Below are positions 1 through 12,037 of a DNA stretch of 64,000 nucleotides, piece by piece. The translations under genes were made by a program, and so were the position numbers. This stretch comes from Marasmius tenuissimus (Eukaryota; Basidiomycota; Agaricomycetes; Agaricales; Marasmiaceae), in assembly GCA_029532415.1 (NCBI GenBank), contig JAQOTA010000055.1:434001-498000 (forward strand). The letters run 5' to 3'. Within the stretch, counting starts at the first letter, position 1. Every line of letters starts with the position of its first letter. The notes under the pieces were generated by a model that did no database searches, was not told where the DNA came from, and saw only the letters and a list, made by a program, of their open reading frames with translations.

Positions 1-6
1 CGAGCG

Positions 7-88
7 GTGTGTCAGGGAGAGAGGGGTCGAGTTGGTTGGAGGACAGAAGGTTTTGGTCGATCTGGGGCGGTGGGTAATTGTTCGGTGA
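7..88 (+). repeat. Dispersed ~80-bp repeat, copy 1
   Basis: This stretch is repeated imperfectly at about 1358-1436 in the same orientation. Both copies share a string reading roughly 'tgtcagggaSAgagg', then 'gtcgag', 'tggttggagg' and 'ttttg.tcgatct.ggg'. No coding function is visible in either. The rest of 1-2104 shows no gene I can support. Confidence 0.55.
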
Positions 89-1357
89 ACGAGGTCAACT
101 CCGGTGTCGGCGGGGTAGAATCCTCTCAAACATTCAAGTTTTGCGTAGCACGATTGCGGGAACATATATCGTACGATTTGGTATCGTTAAAGTTCCAATT
201 TGCATGATATGAGAGGACGTACATGCAGGAGTGAGTGAAAAGGGAGTGAGGCGACATCGTACAATCATATGTGGGGCTTGTGTTTGAGATACATAGAACA
301 TCCACAAATAGATACAAGATACAAATGGCGTACGATATTAACACCCAACCACATAATCTATGCCAAAAGCCAGAATCGCAGTACAAAACCTAAGCCCAAA
401 AACCCAACAATCGATCGCCGTAGCATCCACTAATACATACAGCCAACACTCAGGGGTTGGCCTCGTCAGGCGCAATGTGGTCCCAGTTTCTCCAAATCAA
501 CGAGTTTCATTCTGCTCATGAACAGGGATTAAGGCCGACGCATCTGAGTTGAATTTACTTCATTGTCGGTCACTAACGACTGTGAGCGGTCCATCCAGTT
601 CGTTATGTGGGGACAGCGTGTCGAGTGTTGTGCAAGTGAGTGATTAAGACTGTCATCCAGCAACGAACGCGAGGAGACTGAATGACTTTGAATGATGTAT
701 TCAAGTTTGGAACCATCCGCCTGCCAGCTCAATATTCATAAACAACAGATTTCGGCGTAGAAAGAGCACGAGAGAAATTTTTCGTCAGCCTCTTTGGACA
801 AGGGACATCCTTCGCCTGACAAACGTGGTAATACCGGGGCCTGGAAGTGGAACAAAGTCAGCTCAGGCTCGAGGCTCGGGAATTGTGAGTTCAGTCAAGA
901 GTAACAAGACAGGCCATGTTACTGGTGGCGGTTAGAGGTGATAGTCACGCGAGAACAAAGACACAGGAAGACCAGTGATGATGAAATGGTAGGAACGAAA
1001 GGTACTCACCCAGCGACTTCCTTCCTCGGCAGCATCCTGGCTATGGACATCCAAGGCCGACGCCTCGATAGTTTCACTGTCTTCCAGTCACACCACTGTT
1101 CGTGAATCATTGAATCTGTTCTTTGAAACTGTAGTCAGCGTAGGGAGAATCCACAGAGACGAAGCTTGCATTCTACATGACGGAAGAGTTAGTGGATAGT
1201 GGGAACAGAGGGAAAGACGCGACACGTACTCGTTCATAAAGATGAGATTCCTGCGGAGACGACTCTGCGAACGGTGGCATATTGATATCACCATTCAAGA
1301 CCCAGACCGAGTATTTTGCCTGTGCCCCTGAGCGAGTTACGAGTATCGGTGAGCCAG

Positions 1358-1436
1358 CGGTCTGTCAGGGACAGAGGAGTCGAGATGGTTGGAGGCCAGA
1401 GGGTTTTGTCGATCTAGGGCTTCACGTTGTGATCGG
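1358..1436 (+). repeat. Dispersed ~80-bp repeat, copy 2
   Basis: Second copy of the repeat at 7-88, about 1.35 kb downstream and in the same orientation. Similarity fades after the shared 'tcgatct.ggg' block. It could be the edge of an old mobile or duplicated segment; the window start cuts off the other side. Confidence 0.5.
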
Positions 1437-2104
1437 TCGTCCGACGCGCTCAATTTGGCCTCGTGATTCTCCCTGGACGAGCAGGCGTTGAGTGATTTAG
1501 GTGTAAATAATTCGAGAAGATGGTTGGAGTGTTCGTTGTTGTTGAGCCCGTCGAGTTGTAGGCGTCATCGTGGTAGAGGAGAGAGGCGAGTTCAACAAGC
1601 GCTCATTGTGGAAAATAGTCGACGGCCACTGGCACCGAACCAGATGCATCTCGTGCAGACCTTCTACTCGACCAGGATCGTCCCGAAACACTGCTCCATC
1701 TTATGCTCTAAACTCGACAGACTCATCCTGAATATGGCCCCCAACCCTTTTATATCGTCTTCTCGGACGCGAACTCATGTTCGATGCCAGACCTTACGTG
1801 ACTCCGTATACTGAAAGTTTTTCAAGCTCAATCTCACCAGGTTTTGTTCATCAAGTAGTACAATTGAGTGATCTATCCATACAGTAATCGTAGTAAAATA
1901 CATTTCTAGCGTTATTATCGTCCGAGACGTCGGAGGAGTGCCATGAGTGAAGTACCAAGATCGAATGAAAGGTGAAGACCGGTCTGTGTCAAATATCGAA
2001 GGAGTGGGTAGTGGTATCAAAGGAGAAAGGGTATCAAAGCGCCGCAACAGCGGGCTCGAGGAAGTGGTGAAGTAGGCCGAGCGGGTACGGGTAAATCGAC
2101 GCGT

Positions 2105-2752
2105 TCATGTTCTCAAAACGGCCCAGATAGCGACACCAGCGGCAACACCGAATAACGTGACGACCGAGAGTGCAAAAAGACATCTCCAGGCCCATTTCAG
2201 CTCTGCTTTTCGTAGGTGAGAGATGATTGCAGCCTTCTCAGCTTCGGTCTTCTCTGGAAGCCAGGCGTGCGAGGAAGTTGGGTCATTGACATCTTCATCG
2301 GGTGCGCGAAGGGGTGTGATGAGGATGAGAGCTCCCAATATCCAGAACGGTGGAAATACTGTATAAGAAAGCTATGAGTGAAAGGCTTATTATTGTAATG
2401 AAAGAAGACACGTACGAAAACCAAACTTGAAGAGATATTTCGCGAGCGTGACTGGCTCTGCGGACTTCGTGTACTCTGGCGGCTCGACATAGGGCGGTGG
2501 TGCGATATCAGGTGAAGTTTCATAGGCTATGCCAAGTTCCAAGTCGACATCCGAGGATGATATTCTTCTGTCGTGTCTCGACTCCGTGACAGAAGTAGAG
2601 AAAGTGTATCCAAAGAAAGCGTCTGTCGGATTTCTCGTGGGTGAAGAAGAGCCGTGCTCTGGCTGAGTTGCGGCTGGTTGTGGTGGTGCGATAACTGAAG
2701 AGGATGAGGAGGCCTCCTGGGCAATGTTGTAGGTGCTCGTAGTGGTAGACAT
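2105..2752 (-). CDS. Small two-TM membrane protein, unknown function
   Basis: Two exons: 2752-2416 and 2358-2105, joined across a 57-bp GT-AG intron (donor GTACGT, acceptor ACAG). This gives 196 residues. The N-terminal ~110 residues are Ser/Pro/Thr-rich and acidic, with a PPPYVEPPEY stretch that could act as a PPxY-type ligand. A first hydrophobic segment follows (FPPFWILGALILITPL). A charged helix (EKTEAEKAAIISHLRKAELKW) leads to a C-terminal hydrophobic segment ending AIWAVLRT. I infer an integral membrane protein with a long cytosolic, disordered N-terminus. The layout resembles uncharacterised membrane proteins common in Basidiomycota, but I cannot name the family. The frame closes exactly across the intron, so the model is firm and the function is not. 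Confidence 0.75.
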
Positions 2753-4337
2753 GGAGATAAAGCGTTAAGAATCAGAGTAAGTTGGGAGTGGGTTGAACAC
2801 TTGATTCTGAGCTCGGATTCTGGGGAATTCTGGGGACTTCATGGCGGCAATGGACCAACAGTATAAGTATCAAACGTGAAGGATGGCCCTGGGCAATCCA
2901 GCGAAAAGTTGAGAGTGGGAACTGAAAAATCCCCATTTTGAGCAAGCGAGCCCTGGGACAAACAAAGCACCACCAGCGGTGCGTCCCGAAACGGCAAGTT
3001 GCTTCCATGACGACCACACCAATCGCCCGACTTGGCCCTTTTTGGCGATTGATTTCTCCCAATCATACCCAGTATTGCCCTCTACAGTAGTCTCGAGTAC
3101 GTTACCCTCAGACAAAGCAGCGAGGATTGGCGAAAACCCAGTCCTCAAGGGGTAAAGGGATAGTAAGGAAAGACCGCACAGGTGATACGCTGATCATTGC
3201 GTGCTGCGACTAACGGGCTTGGCCCACCCGATGCTGGGGGACACGTCCAGAGGAAACACATAGGAAAATGTATCTGTTTTGTCGCCCAACTAGCGTGCAT
3301 CCAAAATCGATACCCAAACTTCGAACTTCTGTTTCTGTCTTCAAGCCTAAGCTTTTTCCAATGGCTGGATGTACCGCAAGTTGAAGCTGTTCCGGGGCCT
3401 CGTTCGGGGGACCGTTCTTGATCTACAATTCCGCTAGCAAGATGCAAAGAGGACTCGGACACCATCTAAATGACGTTGTCCACTGCTCTGCCGTCTGCCG
3501 CGTGCACGATGATAAGAATGGAAACGAGACCCTATGAACCCCTGCTGTCAGATTCGGTGCATTCGGCAAGAAACAGTCCACACGTCGAATACTCACCGAC
3601 ATTAGTGCCAGCTCGGAGATGAGCACAATCATGAGCGAAACTACTTCCGAGCGGCGGTAAGTTCGACTGGATGGCCGTGAAGTCTGGAACGATAAGTTCC
3701 CATGGCTTAGAGATCGTAGACCACCGCGAGGACGTAGAGTGATATCGTACGCCACCGATAAGGCCTCGGGGCGGGCTAATTGCAACAGAAGAGCACACTG
3801 ATCTCCACTTCAAGATCACTGTGTGAGATATATCCCTATTGAAGGGGATTTCATCATCGGACTGGTGTAGGGAATGTTAGTGTTGGAAAACTCACTGCCG
3901 TATATGAAGTGTATCGCCTAAGTAGACCAGGCGAAAGCAAGTGTGTGCGGGATGTGCTAGTGGTCCCTGTCGAAACCTTCAATCCTGAGGATGGGTGTAT
4001 AAGGACAACCACACTCAAGGAGTTAAGGATAGTAACTCCATGGCGCCGAGAAGAACAACATGGAGGTTCCAAGGTTTCGTGCTCGAAGTTCTGGATGATA
4101 TCATAGTAGAGAGAGGCAGAATGGTCCAACTGGGACGCCACGGCTGTCGATTAAGATCCACGAGAGGCAGGAAGCACAAAGAGGAATGATATGCTGTTGC
4201 GCGACGTGATTATGAATATAGCATTACAGTGTATATGACTTGGAGTCAGCTTACTCATGCGTCTGGGGTCCAGGGTGGGTACCGGTCGTTGCATGCTTGC
4301 ACCCACTGTCCCCACGGCAAGGCGAGGACTTGCGCCT
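2753..4337. other. Intergenic, no supported gene
   Basis: Several minus-strand open frames of 75-120 codons occur here (for example 3066-2839, 3465-3145, 3819-3532 and 4141-3854). They do not join through convincing introns into one protein, and none shows a recognisable motif. A decayed gene is possible. Confidence 0.4.
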
Positions 4338-6968
4338 TCAATGCTTCCCTTTCTTCGCTGAGTCCATCTGGGAAGGTCTATCGAAGCGGCATTTCGTCAA
4401 TTTCGGAAGGAGTTCACTGGCCAGAGATACGATGCTCACCTCGAGCCATACAAGCAAACCCTTGCATGCTTCCTCTGCTTCTGAAGGCTTGAGGACCAAA
4501 GCCGAAGGCTCTTTCACGAGTTCAAGAAAGGTCCGACAGAGCGAAACCAGCTCTGTATCAAGACAGCAATGTTGCAAGATCGGCGAAACTGTCAAGCTGA
4601 AAAAATCATCCTCCAACCCAGAAAGGGTTTCCCCGTCCCCCGCACTGCGAGCAAGCTTCTCGTAATGGGAGACCAAGAGCTCGAAAACCTGCAGACAGGC
4701 TTCTTTGTACGCCCGGTGCCCGGAGATATCACCCGACTGGTTGCCTCCGGAGAGATCACAATCACAGTCTGTGAGGCGCGGCCATTGACCGGTACTGGGC
4801 TTTGATCTACATAGGCCATTGAAATCATAGCCTAGGACACGCTCGACAACATAACACACAACTTTTTCTGATGGAGACACAGAGGGAGGCCATTCGAGAT
4901 GAAAACACCCAGGAAAGTGTTGGAATTTACGTGTGAGACGGTCCATGAGGTCAAGATCATCCTCATTTCTACTGATCCCGTGCTCGTGCTCGGAGTGCTA
5001 GCAAAGGAAATCGTAAAGACATAATCATGCACGGTAGAGAATGATTGTTGGACTTACCCATGTCTTCACCCAAGAATCTAGTGGCTTGAACGTGTCTTGC
5101 CACGAAAACTCACCCCCTAACACAAAATGCGGGAAGGCAAGATCAACATTCCATAAATCATCCAGCAATTCCCGTGAGGGCTTGAGAGTTGACACATGGC
5201 AGAACCATATCCATTCTCCGAAGAAAGGTTTGGTATCTTTGCCATGAAGTTGGTCGAAGCTACACATGCAGGTGAGAAAAGGCCAGCGATTCGTGTTCAG
5301 GACAAGCGACTTCATACCTATAACTCCGTATTTTACTGGTTGTGAGACTTTGAAGCCACCGTCGCACGATATCATTCGTCCAGGTGGGTATGTCGATATG
5401 GAAATGCCGCGACCTTGTCTGGTTGATCAGATAATCCCTGAATGAGGTGTGGTATAGTTCGATGTCGTCCCCCCAGCCTCTAATGTTCAGCACCGAGTGC
5501 ATCGCCCGCAATGTCAAAGCCACCTGTCCCGCAGGCAGATCGAACAACAGCTCGATACATGCCGGGGATTTTGCATCATCTGGAAGAACAAGGATAGCTG
5601 CGAGGATGGGAAGAAGTTCCTCGAGATCTGGATTAGCACTGAGTACGAGGTCGTAAAGCGCATCAAGCTGGGGATACGGGGATGTCCCCGACCGACGTGC
5701 CAGGGCGTTGTCGAGAATGATACGAAGTTGTGTCATGGGGTGGTTGAATGCAAGCCGGATAAACTTGACAATAGTCACCGCGTAAACGAATTGGCCGCAG
5801 GCACGCTCGACCAAAGTCTCGAGGTCTTCCTTCGAAGGCCAGGGATTTGGGAATTGGACTTGGCCATACCTCAGACTAGTGACAATCTCTTGGAAGTGGT
5901 GGAGGTAGTACCGTTCGATGTCTCTGTCGGCGGAGAAGGCATCGTCCAAAGCAACGAACCTAGTGAATTGACGAAGAGATTCATTGACGAAAGCTTCCCG
6001 AATCCACGATTCCGGACGACTGCAAATCAAGAATCTCAAAGGAAGGTGAGGTACTTCTTGGAAAGCAGATCGGATAATGGAGAGAATGCGCAGCTGGGTT
6101 GGCTCATCTCCACATTCGTCGAGTCCGTCAATGACAATGACATTCGGAACTGATGGTACCGCGCATGAAAGGTCCTTAACGAACCCCCACAGCCCTCCCT
6201 CCCAGTTCCACGTCGGGTCAGGATTGAGGATTAAGTCACGAAACTGGTGTTCCAAGCTAGCTTCGAGAATCATGGGATCCGCATAGATCCTCTGCTCGAT
6301 GACACTTCGCATGACTGGCATTTTCAAGGAAAGACCATACGCGATAGTCAGCCAGAGGGCGGAAGGGTTGTTGCGTTTTGGGTCGGACCGGAAGAAGAAG
6401 AACGATGATACGAGGCCTCCTTCCTTTTCGCAAGCCTCGGCGACCGTCATAGCGATCGCGGACTTCCCGACACCAGCGGCTCCCGACAGCCAGCAGATAG
6501 GAAGGACCCACCCTTTTGCTGACAACCATTCGCGAATGATTCTGAGAACTTCCTCGCGGGTCCCCTGGAGACAGTGACCTCGATCGACCTGTTGCTCGGC
6601 TTTATGAGATGCCCCTACACCGGCGATCATGTCCCAGATATTTTTATTTGCTGTAAAAACCAAGATTCAGAATGGCTTGAGACAAAAGAAATAGCCCGCT
6701 ACTCACGATTGCCAACCAGCATGTAAAAGTTATTTATGAAATCTCGACCTGCACTATTCACCTCTCCTCCAGTGACCATTTGACCAATTCGTCCCCAATG
6801 ATTGATGTGCTGATCTCCCCGATGACTGATGCGCTGATCTCCCCAATGGTTGATGTGCTGGTCTCCACCATAACTGAGGTTCTGGTCTCCTCCGTAGTTG
6901 AGGTTTTGGGACGCTGCACTGTGATTATACTGCGGACCCCAACCGGGATAGCCGTTCTGTGTGGACAT
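4338..6968 (-). CDS. NACHT-type P-loop protein (fungal NLR-like)
   Basis: Four exons: 6968-6707, 6650-5318, 5259-5058 and 4997-4338. All three introns are 57-60 bp GT-AG and keep frame, giving 818 residues. An in-frame ATG at 7004 would add 12. Residues 21-60 are five tandem 8-residue repeats (pattern QxINHWGD). They are followed by GGEVNSAGRDFINNFYM, a Gly/Asn-rich motif often found before NACHT domains in mushroom fungi. The P-loop GAAGVGKS lies at about residues 144-151 and the Walker B VIVIDGLDEC at about 258-267, with a FLICSRPE sensor-like motif further on. The ELLDDLWNVDLAF and WVKTW motifs in exons 3-4 match the usual C-terminal extension of basidiomycete NACHT proteins. No WD40, ankyrin or TPR repeats are visible. 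Such STAND ATPases are generally linked to non-self recognition and cell death; that role is inferred from the family. The gene is intact. Confidence 0.88.
6789..6908 (-). repeat. Five tandem 24-bp units in the NACHT first exon
   Basis: These 120 bp encode QNLNYGGD, QNLSYGGD, QHINHWGD, QRISHRGD and QHINHWGR. The unit is exactly 24 bp, so changes in copy number keep the frame. Neighbouring units differ at a few bases, and units 3 and 5 encode the same first seven residues, which points to recent unit duplication or conversion. Confidence 0.85.
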
Positions 6969-7004
6969 CGTGCTCCCGGACTGTCGTACTTCCGAGAAAG
7001 TCAA

Positions 7005-8109
7005 TCGTGTGGGTGTTTCGACTCAGCTGGATGAACACGAAGAACGATGCATCCACAGCACTGGAGAGACAAGGGGCCTTTCGAGGTTGTGAGGTGGTGG
7101 AGGCGGTGGTAGAAAGCTGTGCTATTCAAGGCCACGGTTCGGCCAAACATAATGGCAAACATTGATGAAGTCTGGAAACCGCGGCATGCGCAGTGAGCGC
7201 CTACCCTACCCAGTGGAGATTGTCGGTCGTTGGAATAGCTGGAAAGATTGGCATGTATTCACTTGCCACCATTGAGTGCGCAAGTTGATTTCGACGGTAT
7301 GGATGTGAGCTGCAGAGTTCTCGAGACCGCTCAATAGTCAACAGTCGAAGATCGTGTGGAGTACGTGCTTTGACGCGTGAAGACGACTGGATCTGTGGCC
7401 TCGGAAGACCCAATACGACCACTTACAGGCCCAGTGCGGCTTCCAAACAACCCAGTTGAGGAGTAAATCAATGGGTGGCATCATGCCCTCGAGGGCTTCT
7501 AGCATCGTTGCTTTTGAATTAGCGAGGAAGCCGGATGGAACGGTGCCCAAAGTGGTCGGGTTTGAAAGAGTGGAGGAGCGAGAAATGATACATTTCACTG
7601 GAACACGTTCCTGGTTGAAACTTGCGAGTACTACATATTTTTTCTACAGATTGATATATCAACCATCCAAAGTCAACTCGATGACAACTAATAAGGCTCA
7701 CCGAATAACCCTCCCCTTGAAAGGTAGTTTCCTCATTCTCCTACTCGTCTATTGCCGTCTCTCCTCCCTCATTGATCGTTCTCCAAGTAGCTAGACGTTC
7801 CAGGGCGTAAGACAGAAGCTTCCCTAGTAGATCTCGGGCAAGTTGACTCCATGAACATGGATGCACAGTACTGACCAGATTTTTCAGCGTTGGTGGATTT
7901 TGGCAGAACTCCGGGCCTGAACGGCAGCCGGACCGGGTTGTTCAAGAGTCCAATGTCCATGCGCTTTGTTTCTCCTCGAACTCCCGAAGATCGTGCTACT
8001 CGGAACCCAAAACTTACGCTCAGGCCTTCAGGTTCAGTTCTCAGAAATTCATTCTGACTCAAATTTGACTACATGATCTCTTTTTCCCTTTCTCTCCCTT
8101 CCAATTCCA
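7005..8109. other. Intergenic between NACHT gene and F-box copy
   Basis: I see no gene I can support in this stretch. Its distal part (7908-7938) holds a GC-rich element shared with the upstream regions of other F-box copies, listed separately. It is also the 5' region of the NACHT gene. Confidence 0.45.
7908..7938 (+). promoter_or_regulatory. GC-rich element upstream of F-box copy (left arm)
   Basis: The core reads ctccgggcctgaacgg followed by gccggaccggg. It lies 172 bp before the start codon of the 8110 F-box pseudogene. Related cores occur upstream of the F-box copies starting at 17516 and 27354 at nearly the same distance. It could be a conserved promoter element or simply unerased duplicated sequence. 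Confidence 0.35.
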
Positions 8110-9264
8110 ATGAACCAAAATTTTCACGACTCGATGATCGAACCACACGCGTTGAAGACGCCAGACTACCTACAGATAGCATTGGTAACGTGGATATCTT
8201 TTCGATGCGTAACACAAGAACTTTCCCAGTACAGCCCGAGCGCCAAACGCGACGTGAAGCTATGAGAAGACTACATCTGGCGGCTGCATGAGCGACAACT
8301 TGCAATGCTCCAGCACAGTGTAGCTCGATGCGAATCTTTTCTTGACCCCATTTGAAAAATTTCTACGGAGATTTCTTAACGGACCCTCGGCTTTGCATGC
8401 GCTATGAAGTTAACCTTTTCTAATGCACTACTTTGTACGAGTAGTGTATGCGTCAGATGGAGGGAGATCGCCTTACATTCCATCAATTTGTGGCATCAAG
8501 TGATATCCAACATCTCCCTCGAACTGGATGCAACAAGGGAATGCCAAATCACACTCGCTCTTGAGCATTCTTAGCAGCAGTCTCTTTCTCTTTGGATACT
8601 TGGAGGCTGGAGCATCGAAAGCGAGGAAGAGATCGCCACATGTCGTGTTTTCGGCTTGCTCTTTACGTCTTCCTCTATGGAACTGTGCCCTCCAGAATCA
8701 TGTAGACTTTGAGGTTCATGAAGAATGGCCCCGGGAAGTCTTTCACGACTTTGAAAACCGCTCCGCATTTACCCTCACGGCCTTGCGGGTGAAAACGACG
8801 GCCTTGTTGACATTAGACGTCGTCTCATAATCAAGGAACACACCCGACTTCGATCGTTCACTCTATACGAGCTATGAATCGTTCCGTTCACCAACAAGTC
8901 TCTGCGCGCGATGAAACCAACACCAGGGACGCTCTCCAAAACGGACACCGAGTTCATAACCCAAAGTCTCAAAGCTTCGACGTATGGAACGGATGTGTTC
9001 GCTGTGCAATAGCCTTTCCTTCTCAAACTCATGCACATCAAGTTAGGCATTTAATCCCATTTTGACGCCGACCGACCTTTCGTCGATAAGGTCTAGTCCA
9101 GGCGGGATAGACTCAGCGGCGGTGACGGTGCTTTCGTTTAACACGGATATATTGAACGACGATTGTTTTACATGTCGAAAATGGGGCGGTGAAGGAAGCG
9201 TTGAAGAGTTTAGACGAGAAAGGGATGATGGTCGCTGTTTTGCGAACGGGAAAAGAGTTGTGTG
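8110..9264 (+). pseudogene. F-box-like/leucine-rich pseudogene, left arm copy
   Basis: Fragments in all three frames match the F-box family of this window. The N-terminal region starts at the ATG at 8110 (NQNFHDS for DQIFHDI). The region at about 8240-8330 corresponds to the ERLRERQAMLQ stretch. Residues EWPREVFHDFENRS occur near 8725, LLTLDVVS near 8805, and the C-terminal VLRTGKELC-like end is at 9264. About 530 bp of the middle, present in the copy at 25666-27354, is missing, and several frameshifts and stops are present. This copy forms the outer end of the left arm of the inverted duplication and mirrors the copy at 25666-27354. It cannot encode a functional protein. Confidence 0.75.
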
Positions 9265-9623
9265 ATATGAGAGAATGTGGGACCCTGTACGACTCGTCGA
9301 CTACAGTAAGTAGATGCTTCTCAACCAATAGACTCGGAGATTACTGACAATCTCTTGATCGAGAAGGAGCGCTCGGGCTCGGGGTATCTGTCTGCGTGAG
9401 GTCCCCAGGTGATGCGGGGCCAACAACGCGTCTAATTTATGCTTGAGGAAATTCCGGAGAAACATCAATATCAATACTTGTACACCGCAATTTGTATCTC
9501 AGGTGGCGTGTACGATTCAATCAAAAAATAGACGGACTCACTTTATTTATCAATCATTAGCTTTGATTTCTGTACAGCAACTAGTTGAACGTATCATACA
9601 CAAACAGGAAATTTCATTCGCAT

Positions 9624-10586
9624 TTATAGGTTGACTTTTGCCAGTTCCAATGCTCCCGAGTTGCTGATCAACGTGAACTTTGCACCTTCCTTACCGACTT
9701 CCGTGGCCTGCGTTTGAGAAGGGAGTTTGTCTGTGCCCAAGAAGCCAGCGTTGGCAATAGCTTTGCCCAATGTCGCGACCTTCCAGCAACATTTAGCACT
9801 GGCCCTGGCTCTGAGAGACGGGGAAGACGCACCTTGATCTCAAATGATGAGCTGAAGTGCGACAGAAACCCTGTCACTATCCCGTATACGGATTCCAGTG
9901 TCCGGTGCTATGGTCGCTCAGTACCGACAAGCAACCCGGGGCGGAAGATGATGGTGTCAGAGTAACCGAGGGATGCCAAGCCGTGTTCGGTAAGGCCTTT
10001 GCTTCGCGGGTAGAGGAAGGGAGAGTTCATGTTGGCTCCGTTGCTCTGTGGTACCCGGATAAGCATGAGTACATAGCGGCCGAAGGATAATTTAGAACTC
10101 ACTGAGCAATAAACGAGGCGTTGGGGGTGGGACGAATCGCTGGATTTGGCTTCCTTTGCTGCTCGAAGCACGTATCTGCGTTCAGGTGAGTTCTATGACG
10201 GAATAGACATTTCGCTTCCTTGTGTGACTAACTCTCTGTCAATCTTCTCAAAGGCTTCTGCACCCCCCGCGTTGGCCTTGGTTGTTCCGAGACTATAGAT
10301 ACGGTGTTAAGATTCGGGTATGTCAGTAGTAATAGTGATCAACGCACGTTATGAAAACCACATCCCAGTTCCCTCCCTTGAGACTCCCATCCTCCTCTAG
10401 CTTGTCAAAATCAATCTTCTTCTGTTCGAGCTTTTCCTTTCCTTCAGTTGGCAACGATTCCACACTAGTGAGTCTTCGACCGTATTCGTAAACCCGGTTG
10501 AAATGAGGAGATGCAAGCAGTTCTTTAAGAAGGTAGCCCCCAGTCTGACCTGTCGCACCGATAATGAGGGCAGTTTTGGTAGTCAT
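9624..10586 (-). pseudogene. FMP52: FMP52/TIP30-like NAD(P)-binding SDR, interrupted by TAG
   Basis: The exons begin at 10586-10348, 10292-10233 and 10175, with GT-AG introns that keep frame. A further intron falls before the SNGANMN exon and another before VATLGKA; the coding sequence ends at 9624. The N-terminus TALIIGATGQTGGYLLKELL is the GxxGxxG dinucleotide fold of atypical short-chain dehydrogenases in the HTATIP2/FMP52 group. YPRSKGLTE supplies the YxxxK pair and TIIFRPGLLVG follows it. Fungal FMP52 proteins sit on the mitochondrial outer membrane; that is family knowledge. An in-frame TAG at 9910-9908, after GTERP, removes the last third, which is otherwise still open and conserved (ESVYGIVTGFLSHF, then the C-terminal exon). 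Either this is a recent nonsense mutation or a truncated protein is made. A more degraded partner copy lies at 24364-25320. Confidence 0.78.
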
Positions 10587-12037
10587 CGTGGAGGCAAGGA
10601 AGGAAGAAAGGATGGGAACGATTTCAAATTTCCGGTCGGAAATTCGCGTTCATGATACAGCTTTGGCCCGTTTTCGGCCCGACTTGAGCCCGACTTCCGC
10701 GTACTGCCACAGTCCACTGGCTCGGCGTCACGACTCTCATGACAATGTCCCCTCATGTCCTTCAACGCATTGCGCAATGTTCATTGTACTCTTTCTTTAC
10801 CACGCGAGAGCCCCAATGTCCTCACCAACGTCAAATTTTTCGTACCCTGAAGCTACTATTGCTCGTTGTCGTTCGCGAACGTCTGTTCAGTCTTCACTCC
10901 GACGGTCCTCAAGATCCGGCAAGTTCACTTTAGTGGAAACGAGATCAAGTTCAACGCAAAATACCTACTCTCTCGAATCGTTTCTCTTCCTCCTGGACTA
11001 GTTCTTTCAACGAGCCACTTTTTCCCGAATGCTGTGATGATAAAGTGGGTCGAGATCACCCACGGAGCTCGCGGTGGAAATGAACGTCACGTTTTCGAAT
11101 GCTGGATGTCTACAGCGAGGATACAGGCGAATCAGGGTTTCCTGAATGTTTCGAGTCGCAGCCTGCAGGAACTGTATGCAGGAAGGGGCGCCCGGTGGAG
11201 GAAGAGATGAGGGAACGTGATTCAAAAGGCGGGTGACGGAACGTTAGAGACGAAAGTCGCTGAACCCAGAAATCACGGAGCGTAGCAAAGTTCAGGTAGG
11301 CGTTTAAAAGGCAGTTTGGGGGGGGCAGATGGAGGAGTTGAAAAGGTTGATTGGAGAGGCGGTAGAGATTAAGGGGAACAGAGGATTCGAAGGACGTCAG
11401 TAAGGAGCTCGTATGTCATCTCTCCTTGTTCTCTCATGCCTTTTGTTCAGCAGAAAGAATTGCCGTCGGGTAATCGTTCATCCAGCATCATTGTCCAACG
11501 CGTACATGCCCACACTTCATTGGAAGGCCTAGCATCTGCCAACCCTCCAATCTCTGGCGATTTGTAGTCTTGCATCACCTCTCCTCCCGCAATCTACTAG
11601 CGCTCGGCGCTCGCGATGGTGACAATATCGAATCGTGAGACTAAGGTACAGCAGAGCGCCTTTGCAGCAGTGATATTCTGATAATCAATCGCAGTCAATC
11701 ACACGGCATAGCACTGGGAACTCGGGAGGACGTGATGGTTGTGGTGAATTCTAAATTTAGTCGGATAGGTGGATGGGGAAAGATGTGGTGAATGTCATGC
11801 AACGTTGAGTTAAGGAAAAGAATTGAGTGATTGGATTCCCATTCACTGTGTCTTGCCGTGCCGTCGCTGGGGTCTCACATAGCGACAAAAATTATACAGC
11901 GGCTTCATCGTCCGATTGACTGTACCATATGGTGTACGACAACAAAGAAGTTGGCTGAAGGTACCGTATATAAAAACTATGATTTACCCTCGAAACAGAC
12001 ATCTTTCCCCAGGTCTGCTGTTCTTGCCCAACTCAAG
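10587..12037. other. Duplicated intergenic DNA of the left arm
   Basis: No gene is supported here. Part of this stretch is recognisably the inverted partner of sequence at about 22929-24363 in the right arm. The stretch is the shared upstream region of the divergent SDR gene and membrane gene. Confidence 0.5.

Noticed and set aside
3145..4141. Minus-strand open frames between the small membrane gene and the NACHT gene as one multi-exon gene
   Set aside because: I could not find introns joining them in one frame, and none has a recognisable domain.
9890..9930. Micro-intron around the TAG of the FMP52-like gene
   Set aside because: The only GT...TAG pair is under 20 bp; fungal introns of that size are not credible.
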